Assembly: GCF_010500865.1 (NCBI RefSeq)
Contig: NZ_JAAAWN010000015.1
Span: forward strand, 1-64,000
Length of the DNA: 64,000 bases
Reading direction: 5' to 3'
From: Alteromonas profundi
GTDB taxonomy: Bacteria > Pseudomonadota > Gammaproteobacteria > Enterobacterales > Alteromonadaceae
Shown: piece after piece, positions 26,749 to 37,400 of the stretch
Position numbering within the stretch: the stretch's first letter is position 1
Layout of the letters: every line of letters begins with the position of its first letter
Program-made: the position numbers and the translations under genes
Notes under the pieces: generated by a model
Databases searched by the model: none
Told to the model about the DNA's origin: nothing
Seen by the model: the letters and a program-made list of their open reading frames with translations, nothing else

Positions 26749-27507
26749 TTGAAAGATTTACTCGCCCCTATTAATACCTTTTTACAGTGTGAAACACCCG
26801 ACGCATGGGTAAACGAAGCAACCAAAAAAGAAAATTTACCTACGGTATTATTAGACCATTTGGTGTGTGAGCTTAAAGCGGCGCAAAGCGCTATGTACCT
26901 TATTCGAAAATACGCGGTAGATAAAGAAAGTGGCGATGCACTGTTAGCATGGTTAAAGCCCTTTGAAGACTTTACCTATCGTAAGGTGGGCGATTGGCGC
27001 GAATTGGCCAATCATGAAAAGCTTAATAAGTCGATGATCCCAAAATCGGGGGCGCCTTACAGCCAAGACCTCATTGATAAAATGGTCATGCTAATTAAAG
27101 AAGAGTTGCATCATTTCTATCAGGTTCTGGAGATTATGGACGACTATGGCATTGCTTATGAATCGGTAGGTTCCAGCCGCTATGCCAGGGGTATGCTTCG
27201 CCACGTGCGTACCTACGAACCGCAAGCCCTTATTGATAAACTTATATGCGGCGCCTATATTGAAGCACGCTCATGTGAACGATTCGCCAAGCTAGCCCCT
27301 CATGTGGACAAAAAGCTCAGCGACTTTTATATATCGCTATTACGTTCTGAAGCCCGCCACTTTCAAGACTACCTCACCCTTGGCGAAGATATTGCCGGGC
27401 ATGATATTAGCGACCGGGTCAGCTTCTTTGGTGAAGTAGAAGCCGAACTTATCGCCTCCCCTGATCACGACTTTAAATTCCATAGTGGCATACCTCTCTC
27501 ATGCTAA
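26749..27507 (+). CDS. miaE: tRNA 2-methylthio-N6-isopentenyladenosine hydroxylase
   Basis: A di-iron, ferritin-like monooxygenase that hydroxylates the ms2i6A base at tRNA position 37. Conserved segments carry the Glu/His iron ligands: DHLVCELKAAQSAMYLIRKY, IKEELHHFYQVLEIM, GAYIEARSCERFAKL and LLRSEARHFQDYL. The frame begins with TTG 26749, with only a weak GAG upstream; the nearest ATG (26736) is in another frame. Length 252. Confidence 0.95.
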   Translation: MKDLLAPINTFLQCETPDAWVNEATKKENLPTVLLDHLVCELKAAQSAMYLIRKYAVDKESGDALLAWLKPFEDFTYRKVGDWRELANHEKLNKSMIPKSGAPYSQDLIDKMVMLIKEELHHFYQVLEIMDDYGIAYESVGSSRYARGMLRHVRTYEPQALIDKLICGAYIEARSCERFAKLAPHVDKKLSDFYISLLRSEARHFQDYLTLGEDIAGHDISDRVSFFGEVEAELIASPDHDFKFHSGIPLSC

Positions 27508-27651
27508 ATGGATATTTTTTCAACAATTAGATTGACCATTTATTAACCTTATTGCACACTGAGTTGTAAATAATTTGTTAACTTTAACAAATTACAGCAG
27601 GCCGCGCCTGTTTATAACAACAAAAATGTGAGCAATTAGGGTAATAATAAT

Positions 27652-28251
27652 ATGATACTCAATCACTTAGTCGGTATTTATACACATCCTCGCGAAGAAT
27701 GGCAGAGCATTGATAGCCGCCACGAAACTTATTTTTATGCACTTACACACATTGCTGTTATCGCGCTAATTCCGTCGATTGTAGCTTACTATGCAAGTGC
27801 CCATATTGGGTGGAGCATTGGTGCGGGAGATCTTATTCGCCTGAATGAAGGCAGTGCATTTATGATGGGGTTGGGCATGTATTTTGGGCTTGTAACCGGG
27901 GTTATCGCTCTGGCTGTGCTTATACATGAACTTGCAAAAGCCTTTGACGCTACGCCAACCTATACCCAGTCTCTTGAACTTGCCGCATACACTGCTACAC
28001 CGCTATTTATGGTGGGCTTTGCAGGGCTTTACCCCGAACTGTGGGTAGTGATGAGCGCCCTGTTAGTGGGCGTAAGCTATTCGGTATATTTACTTTATTC
28101 AGGTGTGCCAATTTTGCTGCATATGCCAGAAGATAAAGGGTTTATCTATTCGAGTTCAGTGGTGACCTGTGGCTTAGTTTTGCTAGTTATTTTAATGACT
28201 GGTTCGGTTTTAGTTTGGGGGTTATCTGGCGGGCCTGTGTTTGTACACTAA
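27652..28251 (+). CDS. Yip1-family inner-membrane protein
   Basis: 199 residues with five hydrophobic segments and the family pattern: an N-terminal HPREEW motif (residues 12-17) before the first helix, and LELAAYTATPLFMVGFAGLY near 105-124. Bacterial Yip1-domain proteins are inner-membrane proteins of no fixed function. It is monocistronic and ends in a strong terminator. Confidence 0.85.
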   Translation: MILNHLVGIYTHPREEWQSIDSRHETYFYALTHIAVIALIPSIVAYYASAHIGWSIGAGDLIRLNEGSAFMMGLGMYFGLVTGVIALAVLIHELAKAFDATPTYTQSLELAAYTATPLFMVGFAGLYPELWVVMSALLVGVSYSVYLLYSGVPILLHMPEDKGFIYSSSVVTCGLVLLVILMTGSVLVWGLSGGPVFVH

Positions 28252-28290
28252 TACGTGTTTAAGTGTTCACGAAAGGTAATTGATATTAAA

Positions 28291-28326
28291 AACCCGCGTA
28301 AGTGAATTAGCTTACGCGGGTTTTTC
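28291..28326 (+). terminator. Rho-independent terminator, probably bidirectional
   Basis: AACCCGCGTAAG (28291-28302) pairs with CTTACGCGGGTT (28311-28322), followed by TTT. It lies between the convergent Yip1 and purF genes and can serve both; the A-run on its left gives a T-run for the minus strand. Confidence 0.9.
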
Positions 28327-28364
28327 AATAAATAGCGGTTTTACGCGCTTAGCTATTAGCGCCG

Positions 28365-29888
28365 TTAGTCGGCTGCATCCATGTTATGCATGTCTAAGTT
28401 ACTTAACTCAGCTTGCATTATTGGTGCTTCACGAGACTTTTCGCCGCGGGTAATATCAATGCGCTCAAGATACTCTTGGTTAATATCAGCAGTAATATAG
28501 TTGCCGTCAAACACTGACGTTTCAAAACGTAAAATAGCATCGTTCTCTTCACGCACGGCTTCAACCAAATCTTCTATATCTTGGAAAATGAGACCATCGG
28601 CTTGAATAAGCTCGGCAATTTGATCGATTTCCCGGCCATAAGCAATAAGCTCGTTAGCCGAAGGCATATCTATGCCGTACACATTAGGAAAGCGAATTTC
28701 CGGTGCTGCCGAGGCAAAGTAAACTTTCTTAGCCCCCGACTCTCTTGCCATTTCAATAATTTGGCCTGAGGTAGTACCACGTACAATAGAATCATCCACT
28801 AAGAGTACATTCTTACCCTTAAACTCAGATGAAATAGCGTTAAGCTTACGGCGTACCGACTTTTTACGCATAGTTTGGCCTGGCATGATAAACGTACGGC
28901 CAATGTAGCGGTTTTTCACAAAGCCCTGACGATAAGGAAGGTCGAGGGTATTAGAAATTTGCAGCGCCACATCCATTGATGTTTCCGGAATAGGAATCAC
29001 CACATCGATATCTAAATCGCTCCATTCACGCTTGATTTTTTCGCCTAACTTACGCCCCATGTTTACCCGCGATGCGTAAACCGACACGCCGTCGATAAAG
29101 CTATCTGGGCGGGCAAAATAAACAAATTCGAAAATACACGGTGACGTTACGGGGTTTTCAGCGCACTGTTGGGTATGAAGTTCTCCCGCTTCACTAATAA
29201 AGATAGCTTCGCCGGGTGATACGTCGCGGATAAATTGAAAGCCTACGGCATCTAGCGCTACACTTTCAGAGGCTACCATCCACTCTTCGCCTAGTTCAGT
29301 CATACGCTTGCCTAGCGCTAACGGACGAATACCGTTTGGATCTCTAAAGGCAACAATACCCTGCCCAATAATGGCTGCCACTACCGCATAAGCGCCGCGG
29401 ATTTTTTTATGAACCCGGGTAACCACTTCAAAAATATGTTCTGCAGAAACGCTCATACCCGCTACTTGCGTTAACTCGTGCGCTAAAATATTAAGCAGCA
29501 ATTCTGAGTCGGATGTAGTGTTAATATGACGACGTGCAATACGAAATACTTCTTCTTGTAAGTCGTGTGCATTAGTAAGGTTACCGTTATGGGCAAAGGC
29601 GATACCAAAGGGTGAGTTTACATAGAAGGGCTGTGCTTCTGCAGAACTCGAGGTACCTGCCGTAGGGTAACGAACGTGTCCTATACCCATGTTTCCAGAC
29701 AATCGTTTCATATGACGGGTATGGAAAACATCACGCACCAGACCATTTGCCTTTCGCAAATTAAACATATTTTGGTCGATAGTCATGATTCCTGCAGCGT
29801 CTTGACCACGATGTTGTATCACAGTTAAACCGTCATACAGTGACTGAGCCACCGGTGTTTTACCAACTATTCCGACAATACCACACAT
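28365..29888 (-). CDS. purF: Amidophosphoribosyltransferase
   Basis: Makes 5-phosphoribosylamine from PRPP and glutamine, the first committed step of purine synthesis. After Met1, Cys2 (CGIVGIVG) is the glutaminase nucleophile. [25 protein letters not shown], and the PRPP-binding loop [14 protein letters not shown] follow in order. At 507 residues it matches E. coli PurF (505). It is the last gene of a minus-strand run, 14 bp after cvpA, as in E. coli (cvpA-purF). Confidence 0.98.
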   Translation of the reverse strand: MCGIVGIVGKTPVAQSLYDGLTVIQHRGQDAAGIMTIDQNMFNLRKANGLVRDVFHTRHMKRLSGNMGIGHVRYPTAGTSSSAEAQPFYVNSPFGIAFAHNGNLTNAHDLQEEVFRIARRHINTTSDSELLLNILAHELTQVAGMSVSAEHIFEVVTRVHKKIRGAYAVVAAIIGQGIVAFRDPNGIRPLALGKRMTELGEEWMVASESVALDAVGFQFIRDVSPGEAIFISEAGELHTQQCAENPVTSPCIFEFVYFARPDSFIDGVSVYASRVNMGRKLGEKIKREWSDLDIDVVIPIPETSMDVALQISNTLDLPYRQGFVKNRYIGRTFIMPGQTMRKKSVRRKLNAISSEFKGKNVLLVDDSIVRGTTSGQIIEMARESGAKKVYFASAAPEIRFPNVYGIDMPSANELIAYGREIDQIAELIQADGLIFQDIEDLVEAVREENDAILRFETSVFDGNYITADINQEYLERIDITRGEKSREAPIMQAELSNLDMHNMDAAD

Positions 29889-29902
29889 GTGCGTTACCTA
29901 TA

Positions 29903-30391
29903 TCAAGCGGGATTTAAAAAACTGGAGGAGTCTTTTACAAAAGTAAAAAACCACTCAATAATGACACCGAATTCAGGAATTAATACTGAAGCTTGCCACC
30001 ACTGTGATGTTGCTGAAGCGGTGAATGTGTCTAAGAAAAACAGTAGCGCGCTGACTACGAGAACGCCTCGTAGCGCACCAAAAACTATACCTAGCACCCT
30101 ATCGGTTCCCGATAAGCCACTAACTTGTACAAGCTGACCAATAGCAAAGTTAAGCAAGCCGCCGAGAATAAGCGTGGCCACAAAAAGTGCCAATATGGCG
30201 GCGCCGTTACGTAAATAGATGTCGTTAATTGCGGTAAAGTAAACCGCTAAGTCCGCATAGAAGTTGCTGGCAATAAAGAGCGCCGCAAACCACACCACAA
30301 GGGAAATGGCTTCTTTAACAAAGCCTCGAATAAGGCTTATTAAGGTAGATACCGCAACGATACCCAAAATGGAAAAGTCTACCCAGTTCAT
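29903..30391 (-). CDS. cvpA: CvpA family membrane protein
   Basis: 162 residues, the same as E. coli CvpA, with four transmembrane segments. Conserved motifs are the N-terminal [25 protein letters not shown] and [21 protein letters not shown] (quoted in parts below 20 residues: [11 protein letters not shown] and [13 protein letters not shown]). Known for colicin V export and envelope homeostasis; the biochemical role is unsettled. It precedes purF as in E. coli. Confidence 0.93.
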   Translation of the reverse strand: MNWVDFSILGIVAVSTLISLIRGFVKEAISLVVWFAALFIASNFYADLAVYFTAINDIYLRNGAAILALFVATLILGGLLNFAIGQLVQVSGLSGTDRVLGIVFGALRGVLVVSALLFFLDTFTASATSQWWQASVLIPEFGVIIEWFFTFVKDSSSFLNPA

Positions 30392-30521
30392 CGTCTCAAA
30401 ATTGCGTTGTTGTTGCTGTTAATAAGGAAAGCAACATGCCGTTGGCGAGATGGCGCGCATTCTAACAGAAGCGGTATAAATTACCAACGCGTAATGTTGC
30501 TCTCACGCCTGTCGTGTAAAT

Positions 30522-31154
30522 CTAATTTACTTTAAAGGTAGTTACCTTACCTTTTAGCTCGGTTAGTTCGCGTAAATGGGGTAACGCGGCTTCGAGTTTT
30601 TGTTTTTCTAAATCGGGGCCTACAAATACTTTGGTTAGTGGCCCTGAACTGGTTTGAATTCGGCGGCTAAATGCGCGGTAGCCCGCTTTTTCAAGCTTTT
30701 TGAGCAAGCTTGCTACGTTCTTTTCGTGACGAAAGCTACCCAATTGAATAACCCACCCCGCATCATCGCTTTGTGCATCGTCGGGGGCGTCTATCACCGT
30801 CTGGCTCGCCAACTCATCTTTTGGCTCAATCGTTGCCTCTACGGGTTTAGGCAATGACGCTTGAGCAACAGTGGCTGATGCTGTATTGCTATTGCTTGCA
30901 CTTTCAGCTGAAGCTTCATCGTCTACGGGGGCTTCATCGACAACTTCAACCGGGCGCTGTGCGGCGTTTGCTACCCGCTGGGTAGGAAAAGGCTCTGGCT
31001 CAACAATCGGTTTTTTCTGGGGGCTTGCTGGAACAGACACAAAAGGCTCACGGTTGGTTTGCTTTTTGCCGTCTAGAAAGTCTGGTAAAAAAATTACAGC
31101 GAGCGCTACCACAATGATAGTCCCCACCAGTCTATTCTTTAATGCCGACGACAC
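30522..31154 (-). CDS. dedD: SPOR-domain cell division protein DedD
   Basis: A bitopic division protein: a short cytoplasmic tip, one transmembrane helix (about residues 8-27, IIVVALAVIFLPDFLDG), a Pro/Ala/Glu-rich periplasmic linker (about 30-130) and a C-terminal SPOR domain (about 132-210, WVIQLGSFRHEKNVASLLKK). SPOR domains bind denuded glycans at the septum. Position between folC and cvpA is as in E. coli. Confidence 0.92.
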   Translation of the reverse strand: MSSALKNRLVGTIIVVALAVIFLPDFLDGKKQTNREPFVSVPASPQKKPIVEPEPFPTQRVANAAQRPVEVVDEAPVDDEASAESASNSNTASATVAQASLPKPVEATIEPKDELASQTVIDAPDDAQSDDAGWVIQLGSFRHEKNVASLLKKLEKAGYRAFSRRIQTSSGPLTKVFVGPDLEKQKLEAALPHLRELTELKGKVTTFKVN

Positions 31155-31178
31155 TATTATCTCCCGTTAATACCTAAT

Positions 31179-32465
31179 TTACTCTGATTGATGCACTGAC
31201 ATTACTTCAGCAACAGTCACAAATGATCCAAACACAAGCACCAAGTCGCCCGGGGAATATGCCTCTCGCGCCTGACTATAGGCACTAGCCACACTGTCAA
31301 ATGTTGCTATACAGGAGGCAGAAACCTTATTTTGCGTAAGGGCATCTGCTAATGCTTGTGCGCCTAGCCCTCGAGGACCGTGTGTGTCTGCTACATACCA
31401 TTGTGCATTTAGTGGGGACAAAGGTGCAAGCGTTTCTGTTACCGACTTATCTTTTAGCATTCCCACTACCGCGTGTATTCTACTTGCTTGGTAGTGTTCT
31501 AGCCATAGGCGCATGGCTTTTGTCGCTTGGGGGTTATGGGCTACATCAACCACCACCAACGGAGCCTCGCTTATTTGTTGCTGCCTTCCGGGCAAGTGGG
31601 TGTTAGCTATTATATGTTTTACACGTTCTTCGCTTGGCAGTAAATCTAAGGTTTCTAACGCCGCAAGCGCAGTACATACATTTTGTAAGGGAATATGCGG
31701 TTTGGGAAGCTGTGTGAGTACCCTCGACTTTCCGTGCCAGTTCCACGTAGTCTCATCAATATAAGGGGCGGAGAAAAAGTCACGTGTGGCCCACACTGCA
31801 TCGACATTAAGCCTGTTTACTTCCTCGTGTAGTGACGCTGGCGGGTCTAGTTCCCCCAACACAGCCTTGCCCTGTGCACGCATAATACCGGCTTTTTCTC
31901 GGGCAATTTCATCCCGCGTATCGCCAAGCCAGTCTTGGTGATCCAAATCGATAGTAGTAATAATGGCCAAGTCGGGGTCGATAATATTAGTCGCATCAAG
32001 ACGCCCTCCTAGCCCCACTTCCAAAATGGCTACATCAACCTGCCACTGCTGCATCATTTGCATCGCCGCCAAGGTGCCAAACTCGAAATAAGTGAGGCTA
32101 ATTTCACCGCGCGCTTGCTCAATGTCATTAAACGCAGCGACAAATGCACTGGCATTCGCCCATTCGCCGTTTATCCGCACACGTTCGCGATAATCAACTA
32201 AATGAGGAGAGCCATAAACCGCTACTGTTTTGCCTTGGGCCAACAAAGCTTGTTCTAGTAATCGGCAGGTCGTGCCTTTGCCGTTGGTGCCCGCTACGGT
32301 AATAACTAGTGTGTCGCTAAGGGTAATAGCTAGGCGCTCAGCCACGTTTTTCACCCGAGTAAGGCCCATATCAATGGCAGTAGGATGAATAGATTCTAGG
32401 TAAGTAAGCCACTGCGTTAACGAAGACTCGCTTGATACAGTGGCTGGATTATGTTGTTTATTCAC
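31179..32465 (-). CDS. folC: Bifunctional dihydrofolate / folylpolyglutamate synthase
   Basis: Adds glutamate to dihydropteroate and to folates. Mur-ligase fold with the P-loop VAGTNGKGTTCRLLE near residue 60, LEVGLGGRLDATNI, and TIDLDHQDWLGDT, then the C-terminal ligase domain (DVAHNPQATKAM). The start is GTG 32465, which overlaps the accD stop by one base (TAGTG), showing translational coupling. 428 residues; E. coli FolC has 422. Confidence 0.96.
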   Translation of the reverse strand: MNKQHNPATVSSESSLTQWLTYLESIHPTAIDMGLTRVKNVAERLAITLSDTLVITVAGTNGKGTTCRLLEQALLAQGKTVAVYGSPHLVDYRERVRINGEWANASAFVAAFNDIEQARGEISLTYFEFGTLAAMQMMQQWQVDVAILEVGLGGRLDATNIIDPDLAIITTIDLDHQDWLGDTRDEIAREKAGIMRAQGKAVLGELDPPASLHEEVNRLNVDAVWATRDFFSAPYIDETTWNWHGKSRVLTQLPKPHIPLQNVCTALAALETLDLLPSEERVKHIIANTHLPGRQQQISEAPLVVVDVAHNPQATKAMRLWLEHYQASRIHAVVGMLKDKSVTETLAPLSPLNAQWYVADTHGPRGLGAQALADALTQNKVSASCIATFDSVASAYSQAREAYSPGDLVLVFGSFVTVAEVMSVHQSE

Positions 32466-33310
32466 TAATTTTGATGATGCAACTTGAGTAATAGGCCGTG
32501 CAATTTATCACGCATTTCTCTGCGGTCAACAATCATATCAATCGCGCCTTTCTCAATTAAGAATTCGCTGCGTTGGAATCCTGCCGGTAATTTTTCGCGC
32601 ACAGTTTGCTCTATAACCCGGGGGCCAGCAAAACCAATAAGTGCTTTAGGTTCGGCCACATTTACATCGCCAAGCATAGCTAAACTTGCTGATACACCAC
32701 CCATTGTGGGGTCGGTCATCACAGAAATGTAGGGCAACCCTTTTTTGCTCATTTTCGCTAGCGCAGCGGAGGTTTTTGCCATTTGCATAAGCGACATTAG
32801 CGCTTCTTGCATACGCGCTCCACCACTGGTTGAGAAGCAAATAAGTGGCGTATTATTTTCTAAACACGCATTTACCGCCGCAATAAAGCGCGCACCTACT
32901 ACCGAGGCCATTGAACCGCCCATAAAGGCAAATTCAAAACAAGCTACGACTACCGGCATACCTTTTAGTTTGCCTTGCATTACGACAAGGGCGTCTTTCT
33001 CATTGGTGGCTTTTTGCGCCGCAGCGATACGATCTTTATAGCGTTTTGAGTCTTTGAATTTAAGTACGTCTTGAGGTTCATGCTCTGCACCAAGCTCGAC
33101 ACGATCACCTTCATCTAAAAACGCATCAATGCGACGGCGCGCGGTAATACGCATGTGATGGTCGCATTTAGGGCAAACTTCCTGCAACTTTTCCAGCTCT
33201 GTTTTGTACAACACAGCCTGACACTCACCACATTTGGTCCAGATCCCCTCAGGAACATTACCTTTAGTGGACGTTTGGGTACGTGGAAGAATTTTTTGAA
33301 TCCAACTCAT
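32465..33310 (-). CDS. accD: Acetyl-CoA carboxylase carboxyltransferase subunit beta
   Basis: Pairs with AccA to make malonyl-CoA, the first step of fatty acid synthesis. The N-terminal four-cysteine zinc ribbon is complete (Cys27, 30, 46, 49). The crotonase-type core contains [30 protein letters not shown] and [12 protein letters not shown]. 281 residues, against 304 in E. coli. It overlaps folC by one base. Confidence 0.97.
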   Translation of the reverse strand: MSWIQKILPRTQTSTKGNVPEGIWTKCGECQAVLYKTELEKLQEVCPKCDHHMRITARRRIDAFLDEGDRVELGAEHEPQDVLKFKDSKRYKDRIAAAQKATNEKDALVVMQGKLKGMPVVVACFEFAFMGGSMASVVGARFIAAVNACLENNTPLICFSTSGGARMQEALMSLMQMAKTSAALAKMSKKGLPYISVMTDPTMGGVSASLAMLGDVNVAEPKALIGFAGPRVIEQTVREKLPAGFQRSEFLIEKGAIDMIVDRREMRDKLHGLLLKLHHQN

Positions 33311-33512
33311 GGAAAATGAATCCTTTATATTTTTAGTGTACCGGCAAACATAGCGTTTTACTTATATTGGCTGCCAGTACTGCTTGAATATTTCGGCGAC
33401 TACACACGGTGCAAAGAGAAAAAACGCACTGCGATAGCCCTGCTACATAATATAGCGCGCTATTAGACCACAATACAGGAAAATGGAAAAAACAAAACTG
33501 GTCTAAGAAGTT

Positions 33513-33548
33513 GAGCTGTATATAAATGTCAGCACAAATATACAGCTC
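33513..33548 (-). terminator. Hairpin downstream of truA
   Basis: GAGCTGTATA (33513-33522) pairs with TATACAGCTC (33539-33548) around 16 bases. It lies 30 bp past the truA stop on the minus strand, with no clear T-run, so termination is likely but not certain. The rest of 33311-33578 holds no gene. Confidence 0.5.
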
Positions 33549-33578
33549 TTAGCCGTTACATGCACAGCGAAACTGGCG

Positions 33579-34370
33579 TTATGACTCTGGAAGAAATAAG
33601 GGCCCTAACGGCGGCTTAGGCAGTGCGTGTTCATCAGGATAGGTAACGTCCACCAAGTAAAGGCCATTCGGTTTTGCTGTGGCAGCAGCTTTGCTTCTGT
33701 CTTTTAAAGCAAGCAACTCACTTATCCAGGTTATAGGCTTATCCCCTGCGCCTATCTCAACGAGCGCGCCGGTAATGTTACGCACCATGTGGTGCAAAAA
33801 GGCGTTCGCTTTAATATCTATCACCACATAGCGGCCTTGGCGGTACACGGTTACATTAGTAACGTTACGAAAGGGAGTTTTACTTTGGCATAAGGCAGCC
33901 CGAAACGAGGTAAAATCTTGTTCACCTAACAGCGACTGTGCTGCTTCGTGCATTTTTTGCTCATCGAGTTGGCGATGCACATGGGTTACACCATGGTGCA
34001 AAATCGCCGGGCGCAATCGCGCATTATGAATAACATAGCGATAACGACGGTGAGTGGCTGAAAAGCGTGCATGAAAGTTCTCAGAAACGTCTTTCACCCA
34101 GGTAACGGCGATAAAATCAGGTAAATTCGCGTTTACGCCTAAGGTCCAAGCACGCTGTGGACGCTCAATATCTACGTCAAAATGCACTACCTGACCGGTG
34201 GCGTGAACCCCCGCGTCGGTGCGCCCTGCACATTGTACCTCTATAGGTTGGTTCGCTACCGTGGAGAGTGCTTTTTCCAGATACTCTTGTACACTAGGCA
34301 CTTCTCGCTGACGTTGCCAGCCGTACACTGCAGCCCCATCATACTCAACGCCTAAGGCAATTCGCCCCAT
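33579..34370 (-). CDS. truA: tRNA pseudouridine synthase A
   Basis: Forms pseudouridine at tRNA positions 38-40. Catalytic Asp lies in [18 protein letters not shown] near residue 52. [16 protein letters not shown] and [17 protein letters not shown] are the other family motifs. 263 residues, typical. It lies between fimV and accD as in pseudomonads and many gammaproteobacteria. Confidence 0.97.
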   Translation of the reverse strand: MGRIALGVEYDGAAVYGWQRQREVPSVQEYLEKALSTVANQPIEVQCAGRTDAGVHATGQVVHFDVDIERPQRAWTLGVNANLPDFIAVTWVKDVSENFHARFSATHRRYRYVIHNARLRPAILHHGVTHVHRQLDEQKMHEAAQSLLGEQDFTSFRAALCQSKTPFRNVTNVTVYRQGRYVVIDIKANAFLHHMVRNITGALVEIGAGDKPITWISELLALKDRSKAAATAKPNGLYLVDVTYPDEHALPKPPLGPLFLPES

Positions 34371-34431
34371 CTTAATGACACCTCTATGTTGAAAAGCGCC
34401 ATAGTGTAGTCATACCACCCTCAACATGCAA

Positions 34432-37400
34432 TTAACTGATAGATTTAAGAATAGATTCTGCTTCTTGCTTTTGCTCTTCGCTACCGTGGGCGACCACATC
34501 GTTCAGCAATTCTTTGGCTGAGACAACGTCGTCCATTTCAAGGTAAACTCTCGCCAAATCGAGGTTGGCGTTTTGCCCCGCGTCTTTGTCAATATCTATA
34601 ACTTCATCGGTATCGCTTACGCCGGTAAAATCAGACAAGCTCACGTCTAAATCGAGTTCCGCGCTATCTGGGTCCATTTCATCCTCATCACCGCCATCAT
34701 CCATTAAGGCGTCAACATCTAAAAATTCTTCAGGTGGCGTTTTATCTCGCTGCTGGGTTTGTACAAAATCGTCATCGTTAAGTAATGCTGACAAGTCTAG
34801 ATCAGGGTTATCTAACTGTAATTCCGCTTCGTTTTCACTCTCATCTTTCGCCTGCGATGGGTTGTCTAGCGCCTGCTCTTCATCGTGGTCAAAGGTAGCC
34901 TGTGGCGCGTTATCAGGCGCGTCAGTAGCCTGCGGAGGCGTTGGTGTTTGTGGCGATGCATCAACCGCGTTATCAGCGCTATCCGCTTCTAAGCTTTCAA
35001 GTAGTTCGTCAAACTCATCGTTATCAAGCTCATTAAATATATCGTCATCTGAACTATTGCCCTCAGAAGCTTCATCTCCTGTAAGCCAATCATCTAACCC
35101 AGGTACATCGTCTAATTCGTCTATCTCTTTTTGTTTATTGCTATCAAAGGGTTCTGATGCAGGAATATCAGCATCTCCGATTACGCCATCTTGCTCCTGT
35201 GCTAGTTCAAAATCATCCACATCATTGTAGGCACTATCTAAAATACTATCGTCAAAATTTTCAAGTGGCTCAGACCCACGGGCTTGTGTGACAGACGGTT
35301 CAAATTCTGAGTGGGGTTGTTCATGTGTATCTTCAACTTCACCAAAACTTGGAATATCATCCATTAACTGTTTATCAAACGCCGCTAAGGCATCGTCAAG
35401 GGGGTCGTCGCTTGCCGGTACGTTTTCCTTATCGGCAACGGTGTCGTCTGCATCGGTTATTGCGTCAGGTACTTCATCTTGCTGCGGTAGTTCGCTATCT
35501 TCGTCAAACGTAGGCCCCTGCGCTTCAACCTCTTCCTCTGATTTGTTATCTAATTCGTTATCTGCTTCGATAGCTTCGTCAAAGCTTTCACTCTTTGTTT
35601 CTCCTTGAGCTGTGTCTTTTTCAGCCTCTGGCGCTGTATCATCCAACCCTGCTTCAAGTTCTGATAGAAGTTCGTCAGACAAACTGTCTATCTGCGAGGC
35701 GCTTTGTTGCTCCTCAGCTTCAAGTTCAGCAAGCAGTTCGTCAGTGAGCGGATCGCTTAATTCTTCATTGTCATCAATGTCGAAAGCGCCTTCAGCTTCA
35801 GTTGGCTCAAACTCGGGTTGGTCTGCGTCAGTAAGCTCAGACTCGGGTTGGTCTGCGTCATTAAGCTCAACGCGGCTATCGTCAGTACCGCGTCCGTCGT
35901 TTAATGTATCCGAGGAATCGTCCCTTGCTTCAAGGTTTTCTTCCTCTAATTCATCGCTATCTTTTGCGGGTAACTCGCTATCCTGCTCAGATACTGAGGG
36001 GGCTTGAGAACCAAGATCTTCTGTATTATCTGGTGTTTCGGGGTTTGTGTATTGCTCATTAGTACTTGGCTGCGCGTCGGTAGGCACATCGAAGGGTTCA
36101 TCAGCGGCTTCATCAAGCTCTATGTCATCGCTTTCTGCTTGCAGTTCGGCAATAAGATCATCGGATAAAGGATCGATAAATTCATCCGCATTCGACATAT
36201 CTTCGACGTCAACTTCATCAAGATCATCGGTAAGCGCATCAAGGCTTTGAATACTTTGTGGCGAGGGTGCAGGGTCGCTGATTTCAATTTCATCATCGTC
36301 CTCATCATCATCGTCATCATCGGGCAGGCCGCCCATCATCTCTATCTGCTCAATTTCGCTAAGCAAACCATCGGTTATTCCATCTAGCTCTTTATCTTGC
36401 TGAACAATCTCATCTTCGAGCTTTTCAATCATATCGTCATTGATAAGATCATCATTGCTATCAAGCTCATCCGTCAAGCTAGGCTCAGAAGGTGTAGACT
36501 CTAGTAAGTCGTCGATACTAATTTCGGGTTTGTCGTCTTCATCTTCTACTGAAGGCAGTGCGGCAGCACCTAGGGTTTCCCCTTGGGCGGGGGCGTCAAT
36601 TTCAGCAACGCTGTCTGTATCTAACGGCTCATCGCTGGCAAACTGAGAGGCACTGGTATTTTGTGCATCGTTTAAAATATCGTCTATATCAAAATCGTCA
36701 AGGTCGCTTTCTTGAGGCTGTGACGTCACTTCAAAATCATCCTCGTTTTCTTCACCGGCATCTAAGTCGGTAAGCTCGTCATCATCTTCTAGGTTACTAT
36801 CTGCTTCAGCGTCATCTTGGGTCGTCTCTGTGTCGGCTTCGCCATCAAGGTTTTCATCAAAGTCTTCAAGGGCATCGCCCTCACCCGATAAGTCATAGCC
36901 ATCGATATTTGTGTCTTCTGATAACACATTGTCTGATATATCATCATTATCAAACAGGCTGTCTAATTCGCTTTGGTCAAGTGCATCATCGCCGGCTTCA
37001 AACAAGTCATCTTCACCCTCATCGTCTGGCACCAACATATCGTCTTCAAGCTCAGAGAAGGTATCAAGTTCATTGTCTAAACTCTCTTCAAGCTCAGAAG
37101 TTAGAATGTCATCAAGCAAGTCATCATCGTTAAATAATTCGTCATCAGTAAGATCTGCCGTATCATCTAAGTCAACATCAAGGGCCGAGGCTAAATCATC
37201 TACATCACTTTCAGGTACCGGTACAGGGGCTGGTTCAACGGCTGATTCAAGCTTTTCTTCCGCCGGCTTTCTTTTTAGTAGCCACACTATTAAGCCGCCC
37301 ACGAGCAGCAAGGTAACGAATATAGACCCAATTAATAAGCTTATTGGGCTGGCAAGAGTATTCATAAGCGAGCCTTGCTTTTCAGCTTCACGCTGTGCTT

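Noticed and set aside
34620-37260. Repeated TCATC-like units that could look like a CRISPR or satellite array
   Set aside because: They are in-frame codons for acidic repeats, with variable spacing and no unique spacers.
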